From Marinirhabdus sp963793275 (GTDB taxonomy: Bacteria > Bacteroidota > Bacteroidia > Flavobacteriales > Flavobacteriaceae), in assembly GCA_963793275.1 (NCBI GenBank), contig CAWBZL010000003.1:930001-994000 (forward strand): a stretch of 64,000 nucleotides of DNA, written 5' to 3'. This document shows, piece by piece, positions 8,980 to 16,941 of this stretch (positions within the stretch are counted from its first letter, which is position 1; the number at the start of each line of letters is the position of its first letter). The translations under genes and the position numbers were made by a program. Below the pieces are notes generated by a model. That model was given only the letters and a program-made list of their open reading frames with translations. It ran no database searches and had not been told where the DNA came from.

Positions 8980-10425
8980 ATGAAGAAACTAGCACTACAC
9001 TGGAAGATAATTATAGGATTGGTACTTGGTGTTATCTGGGCGTTATTGTCAAGTAGCCTGGGTTGGAGCCAGTTTACTATAGACTGGATCGCGCCTTTTG
9101 GGACTATTTTTATCAATCTGCTAAAAATGATCGCAGTCCCATTGGTTTTATTTTCAGTGATTAGTGGTGTGGCAAATATTGGTGATCCTTCCAGCTTAGG
9201 CAGGATGGGAGGGAAGACACTTTTAGCTTATTTAATTACTACCGTATTAGCTGTTTCTATTGGTTTAACGCTGGTAAATATTATAAAGCCAGGAGCACTT
9301 ATTGATGAAGATAGCAGGATAGATAACCGTATTAGTTACGAAATATGGGCAGGGAACCAGGGGTACGAGATTAAAGATGGAATTAATTATCTGGAAGATC
9401 CGGAATTTTTGGAACGCGCGCAACGAATTACAGACCTTTCAAAATCTGAATTAGAAAATGTTGCCGTGAGTGAAAAGATGGAAACGGCTAATTCTACCAA
9501 AGATGCCGGTCATTTACAGGCGTTGGTAGATCTTGTCCCGCAGAACTTTTTTAAATCGTTAGGAGATAACGGATTAATGCTTCAGATCATCTTTTTTGCG
9601 CTGTTTTTTGGCGTTTGCTTGTTGTTTATTCCAAACGAAAAATCCCAACCTGTCACAAAACTTGTAGATAGTGTTATGGAAGTTTTTCTGAAAATGGTAG
9701 ACTTTGTGATGCAAGCTGCACCTTTCTTTGTATTTGCTTTATTGGCAGGCGTTGTAAGTAAAATGGCGGGCGATGATATTGGCAAAGTGTACGAAATTTT
9801 TAAAGGATTAAGCTGGTATTCTCTCACTGTAGTGATAGGATTATTTTTTATGATTTTTGTGATGTACCCTTTAATTTTAAAACTTTTTGTGAAGAAAATA
9901 CCCTATAAAGGTTTTTTTAAAGCAATAAGTCCGGCACAGACCCTGGCATTTTCAACGTCCAGTAGTGCTGCAACCTTACCTGTTACCATGGAATGTGTAG
10001 AAGAAAACCTGGGAGTAGATAAAAAGATCACCAGTTTTGTGTTGCCTATTGGAGCTACCGTAAATATGGATGGAACTTGTCTGTATCAGGCAGTTGCAGT
10101 GGTCTTTTTGGCGCAATTGCATATGATAGATTTAACTATTGGACAACAGATGGTGATTGTAGTTACGGCAACATTGGCCTCTATTGGATCGGCTGCGGTA
10201 CCTAGCGCGGGATTAGTGATGTTAATTATCGTACTAGATTCGGTAGGTTTAAATCCAGCCTGGATAGCGATTATCTTTCCTGTAGATAGAATCCTGGATA
10301 TGATAAGGACTGTGGTTAATGTAACAGGAGATGCTACTGTATCTACCATTATTGCCAATGGAGAAGATATGTTGCATTACCAAGAGCATAATCCTTCAGA
10401 TACATTCGATTTAGATTCGGAATAG
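8980..10425 (+). CDS. Dicarboxylate/amino acid:cation symporter (DAACS family)
   Basis: A 481-residue integral membrane transporter of the glutamate/aspartate/C4-dicarboxylate:cation symporter family. The hairpin-1 serine motif (STSSSAATLPVTMECVEE), the Na+-binding NMDGT motif (GATVNMDGTCLYQ) and a hydrophobic hairpin-2 segment (ASIGSAAVPSAGLVML) are all present. There are about eight hydrophobic spans. An extended, mainly polar loop (~residues 110-190) separates early helices and is longer than in E. coli GltP. Substrate choice between acidic amino acids and dicarboxylates is not resolved. The gene has 130 bp upstream and no partners in an operon. Confidence 0.9.
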   Translation: MKKLALHWKIIIGLVLGVIWALLSSSLGWSQFTIDWIAPFGTIFINLLKMIAVPLVLFSVISGVANIGDPSSLGRMGGKTLLAYLITTVLAVSIGLTLVNIIKPGALIDEDSRIDNRISYEIWAGNQGYEIKDGINYLEDPEFLERAQRITDLSKSELENVAVSEKMETANSTKDAGHLQALVDLVPQNFFKSLGDNGLMLQIIFFALFFGVCLLFIPNEKSQPVTKLVDSVMEVFLKMVDFVMQAAPFFVFALLAGVVSKMAGDDIGKVYEIFKGLSWYSLTVVIGLFFMIFVMYPLILKLFVKKIPYKGFFKAISPAQTLAFSTSSSAATLPVTMECVEENLGVDKKITSFVLPIGATVNMDGTCLYQAVAVVFLAQLHMIDLTIGQQMVIVVTATLASIGSAAVPSAGLVMLIIVLDSVGLNPAWIAIIFPVDRILDMIRTVVNVTGDATVSTIIANGEDMLHYQEHNPSDTFDLDSE

Positions 10426-10578
10426 GGTTTTAATTTTATTCTGGTCAACAAGAAATTATGTACAGGTATGTATAAAGCTGTTGTAATTTCTTGATTATTC
10501 AATATTTTACCTATATTTATAGTCTCAGATTTACTGGGAATACCTGTTTATAGCTATGCTCACTTAAAAAAGTTAGCT

Positions 10579-11369
10579 ATGAAAAAAGTAGTCCTAACCT
10601 TAATCACACTCCCTTTTTTTAGTTTTTACAGCCTCTCGCAGGTTGGTATTGGAACCATTTCACCTTCTCCAAGGTCTGTTATGGAAATTAGTAGTACCTC
10701 GAACGGAGGTATAACCCACGGTGGCTTTATTCCGCCAAGAGTGGCAAGTATAGCCCAGCGCGATGCTATTAGCCCGGGATTTAGCGATGTAGGTATGATT
10801 CTATTCGTTGAAGCTACCGGGTGCCTTCAACTTTGGGATGGCGACTCTTGGGAAAATATTTCCTGCGTGACCGTGGCAACACCGGAAATCTGGATCAATG
10901 AAATACATTATGACGATGTAGGTGCAGATGAAGGCGAGGGTTTTGAAATAGCCGGTGTAGCGGGTACGGATCTAAGCGATTATGAGATGGTGCGTTATAA
11001 TGGGCCACCGGGAATACCCAGGGTGCTCCCATTAACCTCACAGGCTTGCTTCCGGATGAAGGAACCGGTTTTGGAACCTTTTCTGTTGCTAATTCGCTTC
11101 AGAATGATGTGGAAGGGCTGGCTTTAGTACGTATTTCAACAGGAAATGTGGTTCAGTTTTTAAGTTACGAAGGTTCTTTTATTGGTAACAATGGACCTGC
11201 AATTGGCCTATTATCTGAAGATATAGGTGTTTCAGAATCTAATGCAACAACACCCAATGGAACTTCTATGCAATTAGTGGGCACGGGCAGCGAATATGTA
11301 GACTTTACCTGGTCTACGGGAAGTGTTGCAAGTTTTGGCTCCATAAATAGCGGGCAGATAATTAATTAG
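10579..11369 (+). pseudogene. Secreted protein with lamin-tail-like domain (frameshifted)
   Basis: Two frames combine into one exported protein of ~260 residues. The first starts with a signal peptide (MKKVVLTLITLPFFSFYSLS, then QVGIGT) followed by a flavobacterial VGIGTxxPxPRSVMEISS module. It then has WINEIHYDDVGADEGEGFEIAG, the start of an LTD-type beta domain often found in secreted nucleases and adhesins. The second frame resumes inside that domain (LLPDEGTGFGTFSVA ... VVQFLSYEGSF ... GVSESNATTPNGTSMQLVG). Continuity breaks at about 11038-11046 (acctcacaggcttg) and needs one base removed or re-read. The two halves join as ...PLTS/GLLPDEG..., so a single damaged or mis-sequenced gene is more likely than two genes. 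No catalytic domain or T9SS tail is seen. Confidence 0.65.
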
Positions 11370-11435
11370 TTAGTACATCACCCTTTTTTTATAATTGATT
11401 TGAAATCGCTTGTTGTTGTTATAACTTTTAGTATT

Positions 11436-11460
11436 TTGGTTTTCTAATCTAGAAAACCAA
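11436..11460 (+). promoter_or_regulatory. Perfect hairpin just before the ATP-grasp gene
   Basis: TTGGTTTTCT and AGAAAACCAA form a perfect 10-bp stem with a 5-nt loop, ending 4 nt before the ATG at 11465. No T-run follows, so it is not a standard terminator. Its position over the ribosome-binding region suggests translational control or a protein-binding site. Confidence 0.5.
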
Positions 11461-11464
11461 CCTT

Positions 11465-12493
11465 ATGAACGTTTGTTTCATCATGTACCCCTGGGACGAA
11501 ATGGATCCCGAAAACGACTCCACACTGGCAATGATTCAGGAATTTGCGAAGCGCGGGCACGGCCTGGCTATTACAACCCCTGCAAATCTTACAATTCGCG
11601 ATAGTGTAGCCTTTTCCTTTAGCCGGTGTTTAAAACGAATGGAGAAAGTGCCTTCCAAACTCACTTCATTTCATAAAAAAGCCGAATTTTATGATGAAAT
11701 GTTACCGTTGGCAGGTTTTGACGTTATTATTTTGCGTAGCAATCCGCCACTGGACATGATTATGCTCAATTTCCTGGACAGCGTAAAAGATGATGTATTT
11801 ATTATGAATGATCTCGACGGAATAAGACGCGCCAATAACAAGCTGTACACCGCAGTTTTTGAAGACGATAAAAATGAATTTATTCCAAGAACCCACGTTA
11901 CAAAAAATAAGGAATATCTTAAAAAGACGATTAAAGAAGGTCCGGATCGAATGATCCTGAAGCCATTAAACGGCTATGGTGGTTCCGGAGTTATTCTTAT
12001 AGAAAAAAGAGCGATGAAGAGCATTAACTCTTTATTGGATTTTTATATAGATAACAAAGACGGAACTTCCAACTATGTTATTCTGCAGGATTATATTGAA
12101 GGTGCAGAACTAGGTGACGTACGTGTTTTATTACTGAACGGGCAACCTATTGGCGCCATGCGTCGCGTGCCCGGTGAAGAGGATCACAGAAGTAATGTTT
12201 CGGCAGGAGGTTCGGTACAAAAACACACCTTGTCTAAACAGGAAAAAGAATTATGTAGAAAGATAGGTCCAAAATTGGTAAATGACGGACTCTATTTCTG
12301 CGGAATTGATGTAATTGGTGGTATGCTGGTTGAAGTAAATGTGATGTCCCCGGGCGGTATAACGTATATGAACAAAGTTTACAAAATCCGTATACAGGAA
12401 AAAATTATCGATTTTGTTGAAGACAAAGTCCTGGAACGGGTCACCGCGTTTGAACGCAGAACGAAGCTTCGTAAGCACGTAAGTGATGCTTGA
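11465..12493 (+). CDS. ATP-grasp ligase, glutathione synthetase-like
   Basis: A 342-residue cytosolic ATP-grasp enzyme resembling prokaryotic glutathione synthetase (GshB). The N-terminal substrate domain starts MNVCFIMYPWDEMDPENDST. The ATP-grasp core carries ILKPLNGYGGSGVILIE (residues ~162-178) as the nucleotide loop, VILQDYIEG, DVRVLLLNGQPIGAMRR, and the metal-binding end VEVNVMSPGGI. Such enzymes activate a carboxylate as acyl-phosphate and join it to an amine. No gamma-glutamylcysteine ligase is in the window and this organism has bacillithiol-type bshA, so true glutathione synthesis is uncertain; a different amino-acid or peptide ligation is plausible. The genes at 12632-16474 probably belong to the same functional unit. 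Confidence 0.82.
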   Translation: MNVCFIMYPWDEMDPENDSTLAMIQEFAKRGHGLAITTPANLTIRDSVAFSFSRCLKRMEKVPSKLTSFHKKAEFYDEMLPLAGFDVIILRSNPPLDMIMLNFLDSVKDDVFIMNDLDGIRRANNKLYTAVFEDDKNEFIPRTHVTKNKEYLKKTIKEGPDRMILKPLNGYGGSGVILIEKRAMKSINSLLDFYIDNKDGTSNYVILQDYIEGAELGDVRVLLLNGQPIGAMRRVPGEEDHRSNVSAGGSVQKHTLSKQEKELCRKIGPKLVNDGLYFCGIDVIGGMLVEVNVMSPGGITYMNKVYKIRIQEKIIDFVEDKVLERVTAFERRTKLRKHVSDA

Positions 12494-12631
12494 TAATAAT
12501 ATTCAATAATACGATAAATCAAATTTTAGTTCTCGTAAAGCTGTTAATTTTCAGTTATTTCAAACTACAGCTTCTAAAAATTGCTTACTTCAATTTTCAA
12601 CAGTTTAATTATCCATCAACAATTTCAAACT

Positions 12632-13462
12632 ATGCTTCGTCTTCCCATTTCAAAAATAATCGCTAAAATTTCAGCAGAAGAAACCTTTGAAGCGGTTGCT
12701 GAAGATTATTCGTTTACTATAAAAATAGACGAATATGTGCCTTATGCCTGCGCAGCGGTGCACGATGGACATCAGTTCAGAAAAGAATTGTGGTCTAATT
12801 GTCTGCATACCGAATATGAGCGCTGGTTTGAAGAAGATCCCTGCACCAAAGAGTTCGTAAAAACGCATCCCATAGTGATTGCAGGGTGTGACAGCCGTTT
12901 TGAATATGACCTTAACCGGGATCCCGAGAATGCTATTTACGAAGATGCCTGGGGTAAGAAACTTTGGAAAGAACCGTTAAATCCAATTCACAAAAAAACC
13001 AGCCTGGAGAAACACACTGCATTTTATACAGTGGTTCACGCGTTATTGAAAAAACTGGAAGAAAAATTTGGAATGGTCGTGGTGTACGATATGCACAGCT
13101 ACAACTGGCGTAGGTGGGACAGGGAAGTACCTGTTATTAATTTAGGAACATCAAATATTGATAATGAACGTTTTGGAAATTCGGTAGAAGCCTGGAGGCA
13201 ATCGCTTTCAGAATTGGAACTGCCTAATAATATGGAGACTACTTCAAAAATTAACGATACATTTCAGGGTAATGGTTATTTTTTAAAATATAGTACGCAG
13301 AACTTCAAAAATACCTTAGTTTTGGCAACCGAATTTAAGAAGATCTATTGCGACGAGCTACGACAGGTGATGTATCCCGAAGTAATACACGCTATAGAAC
13401 AGCAATTGCAGCAAAAAATTAAAGCGCACGCCGCAACCTTCTACCAGACCTACAAAAAGTAA
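12632..13462 (+). CDS. N-formylglutamate amidohydrolase-family hydrolase
   Basis: A 276-residue protein of the HutG-type N-formylglutamate amidohydrolase fold (zinc carboxypeptidase-like). Family markers visible are PYACAAVHDGHQFR near the N-terminus, CDSRFEYDLNR (~residues 82-92), VVVYDMHSYNWRR, and a late acidic ATEFKKIYCDE. The ATG at 12632 is preferred; a frame-open TTG 51 bp upstream adds an implausible hydrophobic leader. No other histidine-degradation gene is nearby, so the substrate is probably not N-formylglutamate from histidine. Only 2 bp separate it from the DUF1704 gene, which indicates co-transcription. Its likely role is to release an acyl or amino-acid group related to the adjacent ligase and peptidase. 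Confidence 0.8.
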   Translation: MLRLPISKIIAKISAEETFEAVAEDYSFTIKIDEYVPYACAAVHDGHQFRKELWSNCLHTEYERWFEEDPCTKEFVKTHPIVIAGCDSRFEYDLNRDPENAIYEDAWGKKLWKEPLNPIHKKTSLEKHTAFYTVVHALLKKLEEKFGMVVVYDMHSYNWRRWDREVPVINLGTSNIDNERFGNSVEAWRQSLSELELPNNMETTSKINDTFQGNGYFLKYSTQNFKNTLVLATEFKKIYCDELRQVMYPEVIHAIEQQLQQKIKAHAATFYQTYKK

Positions 13463-13464
13463 TT

Positions 13465-14628
13465 ATGGCTGTCGCCGAGCAAATTTTACAACAACACCCC
13501 AATCTATTCAGAATAGATTTTAATTTGAACAAACTCGTTCAAAAAATTGAATTACTCAATTACATAAACCCCATAAACATTGAAGCCGAGAAGCGAAATT
13601 TCTTTGCCTCTAAGTACAATATAAATCCCAATTTCAAATACAGAAAAATAGATTTTAATGCGCACACCCTTCAGCAGGAATTATTTACGCAGGATATTGA
13701 CAGTATTAAAGACGAAGTAACCCGCAATTTTTTTCGGGATGTTATTTACGATTATTCAGGGCTTGTCCAGTGTATTGAAACCATTGGTAAAGGGCAAAAG
13801 TTTTATTACAATGCACTAAAGTCTTTTGGTACCCCAACGGAAAAGGATGTTGAGAATGCCAGATTTATACTTCATTTTAAGGATGAAGAATACGATAGCG
13901 AGATGTTCCCTGTATTTAATGTAGCCGAAGCAGCCAATTATTTTGATCAATTTACGAAGCGGTACGATTTCAAATTCAACATAAAGTTGTCTACCAAGAT
14001 CTCTGCCGCAGCAATGGTACAGAACAATACGCAAACCCTCATCCTTAAGAAGAACCACAGATTTAGTCCTAATCAGTTGAAGGTTTTGGCAAATCACGAG
14101 ATTGGTGTACACATGGTTACTACATTTAATGGGCTAAACCAATCCCTGAAAATATTCCATAATGGCTTTCCCAATAACGTTGAAACGCAGGAAGGGCTCG
14201 CTGTTTTTAGCGAATATATGAGCGGTTGCCTAACATTGCACAGACTTAAAGAACTTTCATACCGCGTAATGGCCGCCGATAGTTTACGTAAAGGTTTTAA
14301 TTTTTGCGACACCTTCGATCTGTTGCACAACCAATACAAATTGAACAGGGAAGAGGCGTATAACATAACGCTACGGGCACATCGTGGAGGAGGTTTTACA
14401 AAGGATTATATGTACCTCACAGGATTGAAAAAAGTTTATGATGGTTTTTATGCTAATGAAAGTTTAGAACCTTTGTTAACTGGCAAAGTTTCGATAGAAC
14501 ATACTCATATTGTTAAGAAATGGCAGACAGAAGGACTTGCAACTTCTATTGCCTATAGAAATTTTGCCTTTGAGAAAAACGATAATCACAATGAAAAGTT
14601 AGATTTCATATTAAAGAATTTGAAGTAG
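13465..14628 (+). CDS. DUF1704 metallopeptidase (QEGLA-motif, MATCAP-like)
   Basis: A 387-residue protein of the DUF1704 family, commonly annotated as flavohemoglobin expression-modulating QEGLA-motif protein. The zinc motif HEIGVH (in LANHEIGVHMVTTFNG, ~residues 212-217) is an HExxxH signature, and NNVETQEGLAVFSEYMSG supplies the family's QEGLA segment and a candidate third ligand. The eukaryotic relatives KIAA0895/MATCAP are carboxypeptidases that remove C-terminal tyrosine from tubulin. A bacterial carboxypeptidase or amino-acid-releasing activity is therefore inferred, not shown. There is no signal peptide, so it should act in the cytosol. It is tightly packed between the amidohydrolase (2 bp) and the CPBP gene (3 bp). 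Confidence 0.85.
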   Translation: MAVAEQILQQHPNLFRIDFNLNKLVQKIELLNYINPINIEAEKRNFFASKYNINPNFKYRKIDFNAHTLQQELFTQDIDSIKDEVTRNFFRDVIYDYSGLVQCIETIGKGQKFYYNALKSFGTPTEKDVENARFILHFKDEEYDSEMFPVFNVAEAANYFDQFTKRYDFKFNIKLSTKISAAAMVQNNTQTLILKKNHRFSPNQLKVLANHEIGVHMVTTFNGLNQSLKIFHNGFPNNVETQEGLAVFSEYMSGCLTLHRLKELSYRVMAADSLRKGFNFCDTFDLLHNQYKLNREEAYNITLRAHRGGGFTKDYMYLTGLKKVYDGFYANESLEPLLTGKVSIEHTHIVKKWQTEGLATSIAYRNFAFEKNDNHNEKLDFILKNLK

Positions 14629-14631
14629 GCT

Positions 14632-16474
14632 ATGAGGCAATTCCTGAGTTTTTTATTGTTAATTATAATTTTCACTGGAAAAGCTCAAGCTCAGGAGATT
14701 CAGGTAGAGGATTCAGGGAGTCATAAAGAATTTGTTACTTTATTAAAGGATGCCAAGAACTCAACCTATCAACAAATTCTTGCTCGCTACGATTCCTATA
14801 TTACATCACATCCGAAGCATATTTCAGTAAAGATTGAACGCTGTAAATTTATTGGTTCGGCGTTTTACGATGCGTACGAAGACTACGATACCAATTGGGA
14901 AGAAACAGAACGTTGTCTCGCTTCTCTTGTGGAAGAATATCCGGAACATCCGGGTGTTTTGATGTATCAAATGGATAATTCTTACGGTGACGAGCTGTCT
15001 AATCTTCTTTCCGAAGCACTTACAAAGTACTACAACGTTCCAAACGATTGGTTCCTCTAAAGAAAAAGGCTCATTATTTGAAAAAGCTGCCTATAATGTT
15101 CAGGACGATAATCCACGAAAGGCCATAGAATACGCCAATATAGCTCAAAGTGCCGACAAGGAATTGGACCTTTCTCTATTGGTTGCCAATATGTATGTAA
15201 ATCTCGGTAACCCAAAAAAAGCAACAGAAATTTTAGAATCAGGGTTAGATTTTGACGCCGAGCCCTGGCAACTTAACCAAAAAGGAAATCTATTTATTGA
15301 GTTAAAGGAATACGAGAAAGGACTTGAAATTTTTGAAAGAGTGAAAAGACTGGATTCCAGTATGGTGAATACTACACAGCTCTATAAAATTTTAACAAAC
15401 GACAAAGAATACGAGAAAGCCAGAGCATATCTGGTTTCAGACACTTTGGAAACCTGGAATAAAACGGCCGCACTGCAAAAATTACTGAATCATGACATAC
15501 AATATTCAAGTGCCGAAGTAGCGCTAACAAGTTATAAACGAATGCAGGAAGCATCGTATTACGACGATTTTTTCGGTATTAAACAGTTAAGGATCATTTT
15601 TAAAAATCCGTTTAAAGGATTTTCCTGGATAGGAATTACGCATATCTGGTTCCTGGTTTTTCTGGTATTGGTTTTATTTATTATTCCTTTTATCTGGGTA
15701 TTGCCAGTTTTCAGTATTAACAAATATTTTAAATGGAAGTATCCCGGAAAGCCACTTTGGAGTCTCAAACATTTTTGGCTCGTTAGCTTTGCTTATTTGG
15801 TTGTACAGGTTTTGGTGACCTTTGTTTATAACTATCAGGAAACAATAAACGATTATTTCGACGTAGCCTCATCGTATAATTATCTTTCAGAAACCGAACT
15901 CACCAATCCTAATGAGATCATCTTTTTTGGGGTAGCTATGCTCGTGGCTTCCTTATTATTTCTGAATAAGAAAAGAATACGTTTTGTTTTTCATTCAGAC
16001 TGGTCCTTTGCTAAAATCATTGGGGCGAGCTTCCTTTTTTATATTGTAAATATTATTTTTCTTCGTTTGTACGGATCGCTTGTAGATTTAAACGAGGTCG
16101 CTTCTTTCATAGAAATAGCAAGTATAAAGGAAGATATTACGTTAATGCTTAACGAAAAAGGAATCTGGCTTACTATATTTTTTGTTGGAATAGTAGCTCC
16201 CTTTTACGAGGAAATCATTTTCAGAGGAATTATCCTGAAAAGTGCGTCCAAATATATGGGCTACAAGAGAGCAAATGTGTTGCAATCTGTTTTATTTGCG
16301 ACAGTGCATTTCTCGCTGGCACTTTTTCCCTTTTACGTGCTTTTCGGAGTAATTACCGGGTACGTGAGTAAAAAAACCAACGGTTTGGTTGCTCCAATTG
16401 TGTTTCATAGTATGAACAACACATTTGTAGTTCTTATTTTATATATTCTGGCTTCGTATACGTCAAACCTTTAA
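14632..16474 (+). pseudogene. TPR-CPBP family membrane protease (frameshifted)
   Basis: Two frames together encode an exported TPR-like domain joined to a CPBP (Abi/Rce1-type) intramembrane glutamic protease. The first frame has a signal peptide (MRQFLSFLLLIIIFTGKAQA) and helical repeats up to NVPNDW. The second resumes with SSKEKGSLFEKAAYN, continues the repeats, then has about seven hydrophobic helices. The CPBP catalytic motifs are FYEEIIFRG (EExxxR), ATVHFSL and FHSMNN. The break is at about 15050-15055 (gattggttcctc); deleting one T gives NDW-SSKEKG. Without the correction the protease part would lack its exported N-terminus. The gene starts 3 bp after the DUF1704 gene and is probably co-transcribed. 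Confidence 0.75.
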
Positions 16475-16477
16475 TAA

Positions 16478-16885
16478 CTACAAAAACTTACTCCGTAATT
16501 CCGGAGTAGGAATCATACAACTTTCCTTTTTACCATACCATTTGTAGCGGTTTTTAGCTACATAGTCATATACCCAGTTCCGGATACATTTTGGAATGAT
16601 CATAAATCCATAGAGTAATGGATAAGCACCTCCCAAATTTTTAGCAATTTTTAAGGCTGCAGTAGATTTTGTGTAGGCTTTATCGCTATCAATTAAAATT
16701 ATAGAGTCTGTTTCTGAAGCATCTATACCGTATTTTTCAAGTAACGATGCACCAGGTTCTTCCTGTAATGCTGCAAACCTGAATACATCCTTTTTATCCC
16801 GTTGTATAACAAATGTGACAGAAGAATTGCAAAGGTTGCAAACACCGTCGAAGAGGATGATCTTATGTTGATTATAATTAGACAT
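16478..16885 (-). CDS. Thiol-disulfide oxidoreductase DCC family protein (DUF393)
   Basis: A 135-residue protein that begins KIILFDGVCNLCNSSVTFVI. It contains the DxxCxxC signature that names the DCC family and a thioredoxin-like layout (RFAALQEEPG, DSIILIDSDKAYTKSTAAL). The family is predicted to perform thiol-disulfide chemistry; substrates are unknown. It converges with the CPBP gene 3 bp away and lies 56 bp downstream of mutS2 on the same strand, so read-through from mutS2 is possible. Confidence 0.85.
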   Translation of the reverse strand: MSNYNQHKIILFDGVCNLCNSSVTFVIQRDKKDVFRFAALQEEPGASLLEKYGIDASETDSIILIDSDKAYTKSTAALKIAKNLGGAYPLLYGFMIIPKCIRNWVYDYVAKNRYKWYGKKESCMIPTPELRSKFL

Positions 16886-16941
16886 ATATTAAAACGTGGG
16901 AATTAAACCCGTAAAGTCCCCCGCAAGGAGACAATTAAAAA

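Noticed and set aside
12581..12631. TTG-started extension of the amidohydrolase
   Set aside because: It adds a non-family segment; the ATG at 12632 gives a normal N-terminus.
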